Assembly: GCA_028822065.1 (NCBI GenBank)
Contig: JAPKEL010000011.1
Location: 1 to 48,159 of the forward strand
Direction of reading: 5' to 3'
Length of the DNA stretch: 48,159 nucleotides
Source of the DNA: Woeseiaceae bacterium
GTDB taxonomy: Bacteria; Pseudomonadota; Gammaproteobacteria; Steroidobacterales; Woeseiaceae
The number at the start of each line of letters is the position of its first letter. Position 1 is the stretch's first letter. A model generated the notes under the pieces. The model did not search any database, had not been told where the DNA came from, and saw only the letters and a list, made by a program, of their open reading frames with translations. The position numbers were made by a program, and so were the translations under genes. Positions 7,365 through 17,547 of the stretch are shown in pieces.

Positions 7365-7856
7365 CTAAGCTCTTAATACCCATGTGATATTACCTCTTTC
7401 ATCCAATATATTTTCTTTTTGGAGCCACTTTCTTGAATCGCTGGCATCATTTCTAAACCATTCATTCGTGGATCCCAAACGAAAACTATACCCCCAATCA
7501 TCCATATCTTGCATCAATGTTATATGATTTAATCCCACAAGAGATTCTGCCAACAAAATTTGTAAATAACATACGGCAGATTCTTCATTATCATTACTTT
7601 TTGCATCTTTAATCAGATTTAATCTTCTGTGTTCAGGCATACAAATCAGGTGAGAGAATTCATGAAGAAAAGAATGCAATGGAGTTATTTTTTTCACAAA
7701 AATTGTCTTGCCTATCAAACCAGCCTCAGGATCACCCCAAAAACTTGCCGGTATTTCTTCATTATCTGCAAGAATTGTAAGTTTTAAGTGATATTTTTCA
7801 ATAAGGTCTTGAAGTTCTTTGCTTTGAAAATCACCAACAGTCAAGCATTGTCGCAC
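7365..7856 (-). CDS. Uncharacterised protein with HExxH zinc-metallopeptidase-like motif
   Basis: The 163-residue protein has no signal peptide or membrane segment. Its centre reads SFLHEFSHLICMPEHRR, with HEFSH at residues 65-69 fitting the HExxH zinc-protease motif. A conserved-looking NDNEESAVCYLQ follows, and Glu91 or Glu92 could be a third, gluzincin-type ligand. FWGDPEAGLIG, DMDDWGYSFRLGS and the C-terminal WL region look like further conserved blocks. I recall similar uncharacterised proteins in other beta- and gammaproteobacteria; the substrate is unknown and protease activity is inferred only from the motif. It follows lptE by 14 nt and precedes cysS by 131 nt. Confidence 0.75.
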   Translation of the reverse strand: MRQCLTVGDFQSKELQDLIEKYHLKLTILADNEEIPASFWGDPEAGLIGKTIFVKKITPLHSFLHEFSHLICMPEHRRLNLIKDAKSNDNEESAVCYLQILLAESLVGLNHITLMQDMDDWGYSFRLGSTNEWFRNDASDSRKWLQKENILDERGNITWVLRA

Positions 7857-7870
7857 TTTCTTCTCATTTA

Positions 7871-8356
7871 CTAATTTGATGATAATTGGTTTAAAACCAT
7901 TCGAACTAAGTCATCAGCAAGCGCCTCAGATAACATCTCTTCCTCTTGAGATTTACCAAGAACTAATTCCTCATTAAATGTATAACTCCTGGTTAATACA
8001 AGCTCACGCGGGGTAATTGAAATTTTTCCGTATTCTTCCAAGCCAAAAACAATTCTATAAAAAATCTCATACTCAGTGGCGATATTTCTAGCAGAAACGG
8101 ATAACACACGTCTGCCCGTTTCATCCTCAAAAATTTTTAATATCGCCGAAGCATCAGTCCTTGATTTAGCTATCTCAATATCTTTAAAAGCTAACTCTTT
8201 TTTAAGTCTATGAAAGAAAATACTCCGATTATTATTTGTTTCTATGTAAGTCTCTTGCATACTCTCGGGTAATTTCGCAGACTCTCGTAATTGAAATCCA
8301 CAAGAATTAAGGTTCAATAGAACTATAAATAAGAGAATATTTCTATACAACCACAT
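7871..8356 (-). CDS. lptE: LPS-assembly lipoprotein LptE
   Basis: LptE (RlpB) is the outer-membrane lipoprotein plugging the LptD barrel that inserts lipopolysaccharide. The 161-residue protein has a signal segment ([14 protein letters not shown]) and a lipobox ending in Cys19 (LNSCGFQLR); G-F-x-L-R after the Cys is the family hallmark. The rest is a short alpha/beta domain as expected. The gene overlaps the 3' end of leuS by 14 bp, the standard leuS-lptE coupling. Its usual downstream neighbour holA is instead 3.5 kb away. The lipoprotein is also a substrate of Lnt, encoded at 11607-13142. Confidence 0.92.
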   Translation of the reverse strand: MWLYRNILLFIVLLNLNSCGFQLRESAKLPESMQETYIETNNNRSIFFHRLKKELAFKDIEIAKSRTDASAILKIFEDETGRRVLSVSARNIATEYEIFYRIVFGLEEYGKISITPRELVLTRSYTFNEELVLGKSQEEEMLSEALADDLVRMVLNQLSSN

Positions 8357-10787
8357 TAACCAATTTTCCCTTTATATAAATCATTTTTTTGATTAACTTT
8401 TCCTCAACATGTCTCAAAACATTTTTATCGGCAACGACCATAGCTTCGATCGTTTCTTGTGGTGTATCAATATCAACAGTAATCCTACTTCTAAGCTTAC
8501 CATTTACTTGTATGATTAATTCAACCTCATTTTTAACAAGTACAGACTCATCCATTTTTGGCCATGAAGAATAAATCAAGGCCTCTTTATGTCCCAATTC
8601 ACCCCATAAAGCATGACAAATATGGGGAGTGATGGGCGATAATAATAAAACTATAGACTCTAAAGCCTCTTGAATTACAACTTTTCCTTCTTGGTTTTCA
8701 TTTTTGAATTTATTGATTGCATTTAGTAACTCCATTACCGCTGCAATAGCTGTATTAAATTTATATCGCCTCCCTATATCATCAGTTACCTTCCGAATGG
8801 TTTTATGTGTTTTATAACGAAGCGCTTTTTGCTTTTCATTAAAATCCAAACTCAGATCTAATTCTAATACCGAGTCATGATTATCTACTGCGGTCCACAA
8901 GCGACGCAAGAAACGATGTGCGCCCTGCACTCCATCATCCGACCACTCAAGAGCCAATTCTGGTGGTGCCGCAGACATCATAAATAATCGGACTGTATCT
9001 GCGCCAAATTTCTCAATCAAGCCTTGCGGGTCAACAGTATTTCCTTTTGCTTTTGACATTTTAGCGCCATCTTTCATAACCATCCCTTGAGTCAATAAAT
9101 TGGTAAATGGCTCACTAACATCTGATATTCCTTCATCTCGCAATAACCTTTGAAAAAATCGAGAATATAATAAATGCAAAATAGCATGCTCAATACCGCC
9201 CGTATATTGATTCACTGGCATCCAGTATGATTCGCGTTTGTCAAGCATCGATTCCGAAGCATCAAAACTTGCGTATCGAGAAAAATACCAGGAAGATTCA
9301 AAAAAAGTATCGAAAGTATCAGTCTCACGTTTTGCATTCTTACCACATTCTGGGCATTTTGTATTATAAAAATCTGGCATATCCTTTAACGGGGAGCCGG
9401 TACCACTAAATTGTACTTTCTCAGGAAGAATAACAGGTAGTTGATCCACTGGGACTGGGACTGCTTCACAGTCTTCGCAATAAACTATCGGTATCGGTGT
9501 ACCCCAGTATCGTTGCCGGGAAACACCCCAATCTCGTAAACGATAATTAACAACTTTTTGCCCTTGTTTTTTAGTTTCAAAATAATTAGCAATAACTTCA
9601 AAAGCATCCAAAGATGATAAACCGTCATAATCGAGTGAATTGATTAGAGTTCCGTATTCTAGATATGGAGCCTTATCAATATCAATCACAGCACCATCTT
9701 TCGGCTCAATTACCTGCTTAATATCCAACCCATAATGCTTAGCAAAATCCCAATCTCTTTGATCGTGACCAGGAACCGCCATGACAGCGCCACTCCCGTA
9801 TGTCATCAATACAAAATTTGCCACCCAAATTGGAATTTTCTCTTGTGTTATAGGGTGTACTGCAAATAAATTTAATGGCAATCCTTTTTTCTCCATTGTC
9901 TCCATCATGGCTTCTGCAGTTTGATTATTTTTACACTCTTCAAGAAAATCAGCGATCTTAGTATCCTGCTTTGCTGCCTTTAGCGCGAGCGGGTGTTCTG
10001 CAGCTACCGCCATATAAGTCACTCCCATCAGGGTATCGGGCCTAGTGGTAAAAACCGTTAAACTGCTATTCTTAAATTCGAGCGGAAAAGCAAACTCAAT
10101 GCCTTCGGATTTTCCTATCCAGTTTCTTTGCATTGTTTTAACTGATTCAGGCCAACCATCAAGTTCATCAAGTGATTCTAATAACTCTTCTGCATAAGCA
10201 GTGATCTTCATAAACCATTGTGGAATTTCCCTTCTTTCAACCAAAGCATCTGAGCGCCAACCACGCCCATCAATTACTTGTTCATTGGCTAATACTGTTT
10301 GATCCACCGGATCCCAATTCACAATCGAATTTTTTCTATATACCAACCCTTTTTCAAAAAGACGAGTAAAAAGCCATTGCTCCCACTTATAATACTCAGG
10401 TTTACAGGTAGTAACTTCTCGATTCCAATCATAGGCATACCCCAATCTTTTAAGCTGCTCTCGCATATAATCTATATTTTTATAAGTCCATTCCGCAGGA
10501 GCAATTTTTCTTTTAATAGCGGCATTTTCAGCTGGCATACCGAATGCATCCCAACCCATTGGCTGCAATACGTGCTTACCAAGCATTCTTTGATAACGTG
10601 CAATAACATCGCTTATAGTAAAGACTCTTACATGGCCCATATGCAATTGACCACTGGGATAAGGAAACATTGTCAAGCAATAGAACTTCTCTTTCTCACT
10701 ATCTTCTTTGACGACAAAGCATTGCTGATCATCCCAATAATTCTGGGCTATTTTTTCAATTTTCTCTGGGTTATATGTTGTGGTCAT
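8343..10787 (-). CDS. leuS: Leucyl-tRNA synthetase
   Basis: Class I synthetase charging tRNA-Leu. The 814 residues include [12 protein letters not shown] (HIGH-type motif, residues 49-52), an editing (CP1) domain with [16 protein letters not shown], the [12 protein letters not shown] and [10 protein letters not shown] segments, and [14 protein letters not shown]-terminal domain ends in VQVNGKLR-like text ([12 protein letters not shown]). It is somewhat shorter than the 860-residue E. coli enzyme, in line with a compact genome. It follows cysC by 116 nt and overlaps lptE by 14 bp. The nearest conserved upstream partner, lnt, has been separated from it by cysC. Confidence 0.97.
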   Translation of the reverse strand: MTTTYNPEKIEKIAQNYWDDQQCFVVKEDSEKEKFYCLTMFPYPSGQLHMGHVRVFTISDVIARYQRMLGKHVLQPMGWDAFGMPAENAAIKRKIAPAEWTYKNIDYMREQLKRLGYAYDWNREVTTCKPEYYKWEQWLFTRLFEKGLVYRKNSIVNWDPVDQTVLANEQVIDGRGWRSDALVERREIPQWFMKITAYAEELLESLDELDGWPESVKTMQRNWIGKSEGIEFAFPLEFKNSSLTVFTTRPDTLMGVTYMAVAAEHPLALKAAKQDTKIADFLEECKNNQTAEAMMETMEKKGLPLNLFAVHPITQEKIPIWVANFVLMTYGSGAVMAVPGHDQRDWDFAKHYGLDIKQVIEPKDGAVIDIDKAPYLEYGTLINSLDYDGLSSLDAFEVIANYFETKKQGQKVVNYRLRDWGVSRQRYWGTPIPIVYCEDCEAVPVPVDQLPVILPEKVQFSGTGSPLKDMPDFYNTKCPECGKNAKRETDTFDTFFESSWYFSRYASFDASESMLDKRESYWMPVNQYTGGIEHAILHLLYSRFFQRLLRDEGISDVSEPFTNLLTQGMVMKDGAKMSKAKGNTVDPQGLIEKFGADTVRLFMMSAAPPELALEWSDDGVQGAHRFLRRLWTAVDNHDSVLELDLSLDFNEKQKALRYKTHKTIRKVTDDIGRRYKFNTAIAAVMELLNAINKFKNENQEGKVVIQEALESIVLLLSPITPHICHALWGELGHKEALIYSSWPKMDESVLVKNEVELIIQVNGKLRSRITVDIDTPQETIEAMVVADKNVLRHVEEKLIKKMIYIKGKLVNVVV

Positions 10788-10903
10788 TTGAATAATATTT
10801 TTAATTGATTCACTAAAAGCTCAATTCTCAACCAATGATTAATAATAGTCTATAAGAATTTCTGATACGTTTGATTTGGTCGAATTTTAGGGTAATTGTC
10901 TGT

Positions 10904-11524
10904 TTATATTTTAACAATACCTTGCTCTCTGAGGTAATTTACAATAATTGAAACTTCATCAGCGAGCTCCATCTTATCACTATGAAGATGAATCTCTGGG
11001 TTAATTGGTATTTCATAGGGATCATCAATACCTGTAAAATTCTTAATTTCCCCAGCTCGAGCACGTTTATATAATCCTTTTGGATCACGGGTTTCAGCTG
11101 TTGCTAGAGGGCAATCTACAAAGATTTCAATAAACTTTAATTTTGCCTCAACATGTAGCTTACGGACATTATCTCGATCGTCTTTATATGGACTAATAAA
11201 GCTTGATATAGCAATAATTCCCCCGTCTCCAAATAACTTTGAGACCTCGCCTACTCGTCTTATATTTTCTTGACGATCTTGTTCTGAAAAACCTAAATTC
11301 TTATTTATCCCCAAACGAACATTATCCCCATCTAAGCGATAAGACAAAACACCAAAACTATGCAAAGCTTTTTCAAGAGCTATCGCTATGGTACTTTTTC
11401 CACTTCCAGATAAACCTGTAAACCAGATCGTCGCACCAATTTGCGGTAAAATTTTATATCGATCCTTTCTTGAAATCTCACCTTCTTGCCAAAACACATT
11501 AGTTGCTTTTTGTTCAATTTTCAC
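10904..11524 (-). CDS. cysC: Adenylylsulfate kinase (APS kinase)
   Basis: CysC phosphorylates adenosine 5'-phosphosulfate (APS) to PAPS. The 206-residue protein has the P-loop GLSGSGKST (residues 37-45), LDGDNVRLGINKNLGFS for APS binding, and SSFISPYKDDRD with the phosphorylatable Ser of FISP. GLYKRARAGEIKNFTGIDDPYE is the lid and substrate-specificity region. No sulfate adenylyltransferase (cysND or sat) is in the window, so this is an orphan here. It is inserted between lnt (82 nt upstream) and leuS, which are adjacent in relatives. PAPS may serve sulfate assimilation or sulfotransfer; the sequence does not say which. Confidence 0.94.
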   Translation of the reverse strand: MKIEQKATNVFWQEGEISRKDRYKILPQIGATIWFTGLSGSGKSTIAIALEKALHSFGVLSYRLDGDNVRLGINKNLGFSEQDRQENIRRVGEVSKLFGDGGIIAISSFISPYKDDRDNVRKLHVEAKLKFIEIFVDCPLATAETRDPKGLYKRARAGEIKNFTGIDDPYEIPINPEIHLHSDKMELADEVSIIVNYLREQGIVKI

Positions 11525-11606
11525 GCTGCTCTGATCCTCTTAACAATAATTTACTTTATTATATATTGACCTTACCTATACGTCTCATAATCATGGGAAG
11601 TTTTAT

Positions 11607-13142
11607 TCATATTGGATTCTTTTTCTTAGGTATGCGTGAGAATATCAATATCAAGCTACTTAAAATCAATATTGGCCAATTTCCAAATAACACATAAGGA
11701 GTTGATCCTAGGCGAGGTTGAATATCGGCAGAAAGCATTGCAAATACAAATTGTTCTGATCGTTGATTCACCTCTCCTCGTGGTCCAATAAATGCGCTAA
11801 TTCCATTATTAGTGGCGCGCACCATATCTCGACCAACCTCCAAAGAGCGCATACGTGAAACTTGTAGATGTTGATAAGGTGCTATCGAGTTTCCAAACCA
11901 AGCATCATTGCTTACATTTATTAAAATGCCTGCCTCAGGAAAGGCATATAATTGCTCAGATCCAAATGCAATCTCGTAACATATTGCCGTAGCCAATAAT
12001 AAGTCTTTATTGAATTCTATTAATGGCTGTATCTGATCGCCTTTTGATAAATCAGTATTTGGTAAACTTTGTAATCGCATCCATTGCCTGATGAATCGTG
12101 GAACAGGAAAGTACTCACCAAATGGTACTAAATGTCTTTTTCGATAATATTGCTCTCTTTTGCCATCTAAAAACAACATACTATTGAATAATTGATCGGA
12201 ATCTTTATTTTTTTCAAGGACGCCAAGTGCAATTTTCTTGTTTGACTCTTGAGCTTCTTTTTGGATGGATTCAAGATATACTTGAATATCTCTAGTGGTT
12301 GCAGGGACAGCCACTTCAGGCCAAACGATAAAACTATTTTTTGGGGAATTCTTTGTTGCTTGATGATAAAGGTTAAGCGTCTTTGGAAATTGCTCGGCGG
12401 TCCATTTTAAATTCTGAGGAACTCCACCTTGAATAATGACCGTTTTTATTGGTTGTCCTGAATCATTAGTCCAACTAATTAAATTTAACCCAAAACCCAA
12501 TACATAAGGCACGCTCATTAATAATAACGCCAATAAATATTTTTTCTGCAGAACAAAATATATAAAAATCGTAGCACTAATTGATACACACCAAGAAACA
12601 CCGAGCACTCCAAATAACGGGCCCCAACCTGATAAAAAAGTATCTATTTGGCTATAACCAACACTCATCCAAGGGAAGCCAGTAAACATCCAGCCCCTTA
12701 ACCACTCAAATAAAATCCAGATTGATGGACCTATAAAAATTAAGACAATAGTACGTCCGTTCGCCCACCAAGAAATTAAGTATCCGGCCAATGCAAAATA
12801 CGAAGACATTAATATAATCAATCCAAGCATTAAGAAAATAGCTATCCAAATAGGGGCCTGACCGAAAGAATGCACTGAAATATAGATCCAATAAACGCCA
12901 GTTAAGAAGTGCCCTAAACCAAAACTAAATAGATAAGAAGCTGATAGTTTTGGTGGCATTTTTAGGCAGCAATAGAAAATTGGTGCCATTATAAATGGTG
13001 CGAGATAATAAAGATTAGATGGTGAGAAGACTAAAGTGAATGCCATCCCAAGCAAAAAAAATGAAAAAAATACAAAGTATGAAAAATTAGATTTATATTG
13101 TGTAAAATTTATTTTTTCAAGCATATTCAAATAACATCTCAA
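11607..13142 (-). CDS. lnt: Apolipoprotein N-acyltransferase
   Basis: Inner-membrane enzyme that adds the third acyl chain to the N-terminal Cys of lipoproteins. The 511-residue protein begins with about six to seven membrane segments (residues 20-220), followed by a periplasmic nitrilase-like domain and a final membrane segment (IPKKK end). The catalytic triad aligns closely with E. coli: Glu276 in WPEVAVP, Lys335 in RKRHLVPFGEY and Cys388 in TAICYEIAF. ATG at 13142 is used; ATG at 13124 is an alternative. It lies 20 nt after corC, in the conserved corC-lnt pair. Confidence 0.96.
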   Translation of the reverse strand: MRCYLNMLEKINFTQYKSNFSYFVFFSFFLLGMAFTLVFSPSNLYYLAPFIMAPIFYCCLKMPPKLSASYLFSFGLGHFLTGVYWIYISVHSFGQAPIWIAIFLMLGLIILMSSYFALAGYLISWWANGRTIVLIFIGPSIWILFEWLRGWMFTGFPWMSVGYSQIDTFLSGWGPLFGVLGVSWCVSISATIFIYFVLQKKYLLALLLMSVPYVLGFGLNLISWTNDSGQPIKTVIIQGGVPQNLKWTAEQFPKTLNLYHQATKNSPKNSFIVWPEVAVPATTRDIQVYLESIQKEAQESNKKIALGVLEKNKDSDQLFNSMLFLDGKREQYYRKRHLVPFGEYFPVPRFIRQWMRLQSLPNTDLSKGDQIQPLIEFNKDLLLATAICYEIAFGSEQLYAFPEAGILINVSNDAWFGNSIAPYQHLQVSRMRSLEVGRDMVRATNNGISAFIGPRGEVNQRSEQFVFAMLSADIQPRLGSTPYVLFGNWPILILSSLILIFSRIPKKKNPI

Positions 13143-13162
13143 ACATCATTCTCTTCTTTACA

Positions 13163-14020
13163 TTAATTTGCACTTACTCTTTTGACTGATAATATTTCTA
13201 TACGTCTTCGATGGGTTTTGATGACAGAGAACTTAAAATTAGAAAAAATTAATTTTTCTCCATTTCTTGGTAATCGTCCGAATTCATGCACAACTAGACC
13301 ACCAATTGTATCGTAATAACTATGCTCAAGCTTAGAGTCAAAATATTTATTAAAATCCTCAACTTTTGTGAGTGCAAGCACTAAATAATAATCACTACCA
13401 TCATTACTTTCTTTCTTTTCGATATACTCAAGTTCTTGTGGGTCATGCTCATCATCAATTTCACCGACAATTTCCTCAAGAACATCCTCGATAGTAAGTA
13501 AACCAGAAATACCGCCATATTCATCAACCACAATTGCCATGTGATTGTGACTATCACGAAATTCTTTCAATAAGGTATTTAATCGCTTAGATTCTGGAAT
13601 TACTGACAATGGACGAATATAGCGTTTAACATCAATAGCATCGTCAGCAGCATCTTTAAAATGCCGCAAAAGATCTTTTGCTAGCAAAACACCAATACAT
13701 GCCTCACGATCTTTACTCATTACTGGAAATCTTGAGTGGCCAGATGAAACAATAATTTCGAGTATTCCTGTTAAGGAATCTGCATTATTGATGACGACCA
13801 TTTGCGATCTCGGAATCATCACTTCTCGGACCTGAGTTTCAGCTACATCAAGAACTCCTGATACCATTTTCTCTTCATCAGAATCTATGGCACCCTGGGT
13901 ATTTTGAAGTAACTCTTGAATCTCTTTCCGATTAAGAGGCTCACTTTTAATGGCTCGTTTAATACGCTCCATAAGCTCAAAGATACTTTTGCTGATTTTA
14001 GGTTGTTTTTTATCGTTCAT
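13163..14020 (-). CDS. corC: CorC/YbeX-family CBS-domain protein
   Basis: Cytoplasmic 285-residue protein with two CBS domains and a C-terminal CorC_HlyC (transporter-associated) domain. Key stretches are [66 protein letters not shown] and [18 protein letters not shown]. It lacks the membrane DUF21 domain, as in E. coli CorC/YbeX, which is linked to magnesium/cobalt efflux and, with YbeY, to ribosome metabolism. A 16 bp perfect palindrome ends 2 bp before the start codon, and no Shine-Dalgarno sequence is evident. It follows ybeY by 83 nt. Confidence 0.94.
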   Translation of the reverse strand: MNDKKQPKISKSIFELMERIKRAIKSEPLNRKEIQELLQNTQGAIDSDEEKMVSGVLDVAETQVREVMIPRSQMVVINNADSLTGILEIIVSSGHSRFPVMSKDREACIGVLLAKDLLRHFKDAADDAIDVKRYIRPLSVIPESKRLNTLLKEFRDSHNHMAIVVDEYGGISGLLTIEDVLEEIVGEIDDEHDPQELEYIEKKESNDGSDYYLVLALTKVEDFNKYFDSKLEHSYYDTIGGLVVHEFGRLPRNGEKLIFSNFKFSVIKTHRRRIEILSVKRVSAN

Positions 14021-14022
14021 CT

Positions 14023-14038
14023 ATAATACTAGTATTAT
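14023..14038. promoter_or_regulatory. 16 bp perfect palindrome abutting the corC start
   Basis: ATAATACTAGTATTAT reads the same on both strands and ends 2 bp before the corC ATG. In RNA it could fold as a 6 bp A-U stem with a CTAG loop over the ribosome entry site. It could be an operator or a translation-control hairpin; no protein is assigned. The corC mRNA has no clear Shine-Dalgarno sequence here. Confidence 0.35.
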
Positions 14039-14103
14039 TTTTAGAGAGAAAAAGATCAATCTAAATATTTTAATTAAAATTATAACTTCACATCTAGAGT
14101 TAT

Positions 14104-14613
14104 TCATTTGTAAGGATCAGAAAAACCTAACTTACTGCATATCGCTCTCTCAAGATCTTCCATCCTTATCGCTTCATCATCATGAAGATGATCATAATCA
14201 AATAAATGAAGAAGCCCATGCACAAGCAAATGACACCAATGTGCTTTTATGGTTTTTATTTGAGCTTGCGCCTCTTTATTTAAAACTGATGCACAAATAA
14301 CAATATCGCCAAGATGGTATGGGCAGCCTAAAGGCCAGTCAAATGATTCATTCATTTTTGATGGAAATGATAAAACATTTGTAACTACATTTTTATTTCG
14401 GAATTCATGATTGAGCGCTCTCATCTCAATTTCATCAACTACCCTTAGGCTTAACTCAAAGTCATTATTTATTTCTGTGACATTATGATTAACAAAGCTC
14501 AAAGCACAATAAAGCCATTCCTCAATGATATTATTTATTGGTATCTCTTCACCACTTGAATTATTTATATCAACAGATAATATGTATTTTCTATTAGTCA
14601 TGCATCCATTCAA
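14104..14613 (-). CDS. ybeY: Endoribonuclease YbeY
   Basis: Zinc-dependent single-strand endoribonuclease for 16S rRNA 3'-end maturation and ribosome quality control. The 169-residue protein has the zinc motif HGLLHLFDYDH with His132, His136 and His142, preceded by NVLSFP and LGDIVI. The usual HLxGYDH glycine is replaced by Asp, which leaves the three ligands intact. The first four bases overlap the phoH stop codon (ATGA), so translation is coupled. The phoH-ybeY-corC-lnt order is conserved in gammaproteobacteria. Confidence 0.95.
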   Translation of the reverse strand: MNGCMTNRKYILSVDINNSSGEEIPINNIIEEWLYCALSFVNHNVTEINNDFELSLRVVDEIEMRALNHEFRNKNVVTNVLSFPSKMNESFDWPLGCPYHLGDIVICASVLNKEAQAQIKTIKAHWCHLLVHGLLHLFDYDHLHDDEAIRMEDLERAICSKLGFSDPYK

Positions 14614-15581
14614 TCAGAATTTTCAGATTCATAAGCTTCTATGATTAATTTTACTAAATCATGCCTAACGACATCCTCTGGAATAAAATAAGTAAATGAA
14701 ATATTATCAATTTTCTTAAGAATATTCGCACAATGAATTAAGCCAGATTTTTGTCCCTTAGGAAGATCTATTTGAGTAATATCGCCCGTTACAACAGCTT
14801 TTGAACCAAAACCAATTCGCGTTAAAAACATTTTCATTTGTTCAATAGTTGTATTTTGCGCCTCATCCAAGATTAAAAAAGATTCATTAAGTGATCGCCC
14901 TCTCATAAATGCCAATGGAGCAACTTCTATGAGATTTTGCTCAATTAATTTAGTCACTTGATCAGAACCAAGCATGTCATATAAAGCGTCATACATTGGA
15001 CGCAAATAAGGATCCACTTTTTGTGACATATCACCCGGCAGAAAACCTAGATTCTCGCCAGCTTCTACCGCAGGGCGAACCAATATAATTCTTCTTACTT
15101 CATCATTTTCTAATGCTTGAATTGCACTAGCAACAGCCAAATAGGTTTTACCTGTTCCAGCAGGACCTATTCCAAAAGATAGATCATCCTCCTGTATGGC
15201 GGCTAAATAGGAGTTTTGATTTACGCCTCTAGGTCGAATAAGTTTTCTAGCAGTTTGAATTTGATAATCATGATTATATGAATCATCAGTATTATCTAAA
15301 AAATTATCATTTTTCTGCATACAAAACTCCTGCAAAACAATATGTACCTGTTCTAGATCTATAGTTTGATTTAAAGTTAAATTATAGAGAGAGAGAATTA
15401 CTTTGTTTGCTGTTGATATTGCTAATTTATCGCCTGTTACCCTAAAAATATTGCCATGACTTAAGATATCAATTTTTAATTGATTTTCAATGTGTCTTAT
15501 ATTTTCATCAAATTGACCACATAAATTTGCCAGTCTCTTATTGTTAAGGGAATCAATGGTAATTTCTTGTGTGGTAATCAA
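14610..15581 (-). CDS. ybeZ: PhoH-like ATPase (YbeZ)
   Basis: PhoH-family P-loop NTPase, a partner of YbeY in RNA metabolism. The 323-residue protein has an N-terminal KH-like region, then GIGPAGTGKTYLA (Walker A, residues 139-146), RPAVEAGENLGFLPGDM (family signature) and FLILDEAQNTT (Walker B). VTGDITQIDLP and VVRHDLV follow near the end. It follows miaB by 40 nt and shares an ATGA overlap with ybeY. ATG at 15581 fits the usual family length. Confidence 0.95.
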   Translation of the reverse strand: MITTQEITIDSLNNKRLANLCGQFDENIRHIENQLKIDILSHGNIFRVTGDKLAISTANKVILSLYNLTLNQTIDLEQVHIVLQEFCMQKNDNFLDNTDDSYNHDYQIQTARKLIRPRGVNQNSYLAAIQEDDLSFGIGPAGTGKTYLAVASAIQALENDEVRRIILVRPAVEAGENLGFLPGDMSQKVDPYLRPMYDALYDMLGSDQVTKLIEQNLIEVAPLAFMRGRSLNESFLILDEAQNTTIEQMKMFLTRIGFGSKAVVTGDITQIDLPKGQKSGLIHCANILKKIDNISFTYFIPEDVVRHDLVKLIIEAYESENSD

Positions 15582-15621
15582 TTTTTGTTAGCTACGTTAA
15601 ATAATAAGATCAGACATCAAG

Positions 15622-16944
15622 CTATAAAAGCCTGCCTCGAAGCGAATTAGGAAGGGCCTCGGTAATCAACACGTCAACAAATTGGCCAATACAACTTTTA
15701 TTGGCAATAAAATTAACCCATCGCATATTTTCGGTTCTTCCCGATAATTCAGATAAATTTTTCTTAGAATGCCTCTCTACCAGTACTTTTTGGCGCGAGC
15801 CAACCATAGATTTACTGATGAAAGATGCCTGTGAGATTATCTGTGCCTGTAAGGTGCGAAGACGCTTTTTTTTAATTTCCAAATCAATACCATCTTTGAG
15901 ATTTGAAGCTGGTGTTCCAGGGCGTCGACTATAGATAAAGCTAAATGATTGATCAAAGCCAACATCTGTAATTAATTTCATTGTTTTTGAAAAGTCTTCT
16001 TCAGTCTCACCAGGGAAACCAACAATAAAATCTGATGAAATAGAGATATCAGGTCTCACTTTCCTTAATTTTCGAATTTTTTGTTTGTATTCAATTGCTG
16101 TATGACCACGTTTCATTAAAGCAAGGATGCGATCTGCGCCGCTTTGCACTGGCAAATGCAAATAATTGGCTAATTCAGGGTTATCTGCATACGCTTGAAT
16201 CAAGCTATCATTAAATTCCACAGGATGTGACGTTGTAAATCTTATGCGATCGATCCCATCAACCGCTGCCACATAATAGATTAATGTCGCTAAATCAGCA
16301 ATCTGACCATTATGCATTAGACCTTGGTAAGAATTAACATTCTGGCCTAAAAGATTTACCTCCCTTACACCTTGCTTTGCTAATAAATAAATTTCAGCAA
16401 TAACATCATCCAATGGGCGACTGATCTCCTCTCCACGTGTATAAGGAACAACACAATAAGTACAATATTTACTGCACCCTTCCATAATAGAAACAAATGC
16501 AGAAGGGCCCTCTGCTCTGGGCTCAGGAAGACAGTCAAATTTCTCTATTTGTGGAAATGAAATATCAACAATGGTTTTTTGTTTCTTTTTTGCATCTTCG
16601 AGCATACTTGGCAATCTATGCAAAGTTTGTGGTCCAAAAATAAGATCTACATAAGGCGCCCTCTTACCAATTCCGGCACCTTCTTGACTAGCCACACAAC
16701 CTCCAACACCAATCATCAATTCAGGTTTTTTTTTCTTCAATGATTGCCAGCGACCCAATTGCGAAAATACTTTTTCTTCTGCTTTTTCACGGATTGAACA
16801 AGTATTTACCAACAAGAGATCTGCTTCTTCCGCCGTCTCAGTTAATTCATAACCATGAGATTCTTTTAGAACATCGGCCATCTTCTCAGAATCATAAACA
16901 TTCATCTGGCAGCCCATTGTTTTTATAAATAATTTATTATTCAT
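15622..16944 (-). CDS. miaB: tRNA-2-methylthio-N6-dimethylallyladenosine synthase MiaB
   Basis: Radical-SAM methylthiotransferase that converts i6A37 to ms2i6A37 in tRNAs. The 440-residue protein shows the N-terminal cluster cysteines Cys12 ([12 protein letters not shown]), Cys49 ([11 protein letters not shown]) and Cys83 (GGCVASQ). The radical-SAM triad is CSKYCTYC (Cys157, Cys161, Cys164), followed by GQNVNSY and a C-terminal TRAM domain (about 375-440). It lies between ssb (88 nt upstream) and ybeZ (40 nt downstream). Confidence 0.97.
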   Translation of the reverse strand: MNNKLFIKTMGCQMNVYDSEKMADVLKESHGYELTETAEEADLLLVNTCSIREKAEEKVFSQLGRWQSLKKKKPELMIGVGGCVASQEGAGIGKRAPYVDLIFGPQTLHRLPSMLEDAKKKQKTIVDISFPQIEKFDCLPEPRAEGPSAFVSIMEGCSKYCTYCVVPYTRGEEISRPLDDVIAEIYLLAKQGVREVNLLGQNVNSYQGLMHNGQIADLATLIYYVAAVDGIDRIRFTTSHPVEFNDSLIQAYADNPELANYLHLPVQSGADRILALMKRGHTAIEYKQKIRKLRKVRPDISISSDFIVGFPGETEEDFSKTMKLITDVGFDQSFSFIYSRRPGTPASNLKDGIDLEIKKKRLRTLQAQIISQASFISKSMVGSRQKVLVERHSKKNLSELSGRTENMRWVNFIANKSCIGQFVDVLITEALPNSLRGRLL

Positions 16945-17032
16945 TAGCAGTTCATAGAAAAATAAGGGATATTTTTATACCGCCTCAAATTAGAGGTTAC
17001 TCGATCATTAATTGATTGATGATTACAAATTT

Positions 17033-17479
17033 CTAGAAGGGGATATCATCATCAAAATCATCAGAGCCCTGTTTTTCTGGCGTTGAAGTTGTATTTGAAG
17101 ACGACCCTTCTGGTGAAGATGGAGCCGAATTACCGCCAGAAGACCTAGATCCTAGCATTTGCATTTCATTTGCCACTATCTCGGTAGTCCAACGATCCTT
17201 ACCTTCTTTGTCTTCCCATTTTCTAGTTTGGATTTTTCCCTCAATATAAACTTGAGATCCTTTTCTAAGATACTCTGTCGCTATTTCTGCCAAACGATTG
17301 AACATCACCACACGATGCCACTCAGTTTTTTCTTTTTGCTCACCAGATTGTTTGTCTTTCCATGACTCATTGGTAGCTATACTTAAATTAGTAACTGCAG
17401 CATTACTCGGCGTATAACGAGTATCAGGATCGGCACCCAAAGTCCCGACTAAAATTACTTTATTAACTCCTCGTGCCAT
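17033..17479 (-). CDS. ssb: Single-stranded DNA-binding protein
   Basis: SSB coats single-stranded DNA during replication and repair. The 148-residue protein starts [22 protein letters not shown], has an OB fold to about residue 110 (including [20 protein letters not shown]), and then a Ser/Gly-rich linker. It ends with the acidic protein-interaction tip DFDDDIPF. It lies downstream of an MFS gene on the same strand; ssb, MFS and uvrA together match the arrangement in pseudomonads. The 116 nt spacer upstream contains a 7 bp hairpin at 17548-17566. Confidence 0.97.
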   Translation of the reverse strand: MARGVNKVILVGTLGADPDTRYTPSNAAVTNLSIATNESWKDKQSGEQKEKTEWHRVVMFNRLAEIATEYLRKGSQVYIEGKIQTRKWEDKEGKDRWTTEIVANEMQMLGSRSSGGNSAPSSPEGSSSNTTSTPEKQGSDDFDDDIPF

Positions 17480-17547
17480 CTTTTATTCCTCGTTTTAAAT
17501 GTAATTAAATTAACTTGTTAAAAATTATTCTTTCTATATGTCTATTG

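Noticed and set aside
10299-10808. Plus-strand 169-codon open frame across the leuS start
   Set aside because: It lies antisense to well-conserved leuS codons and has no recognisable domain; it is a frame shadow.
14191-14223. YbeY active site possibly damaged (Gly to Asp in HLxGYDH)
   Set aside because: All three zinc-binding histidines are present with correct spacing; the glycine is not a ligand.
13950-14300. Plus-strand 116-codon open frame across corC/ybeY
   Set aside because: It is antisense to the two conserved genes, with no family resemblance or ribosome site.
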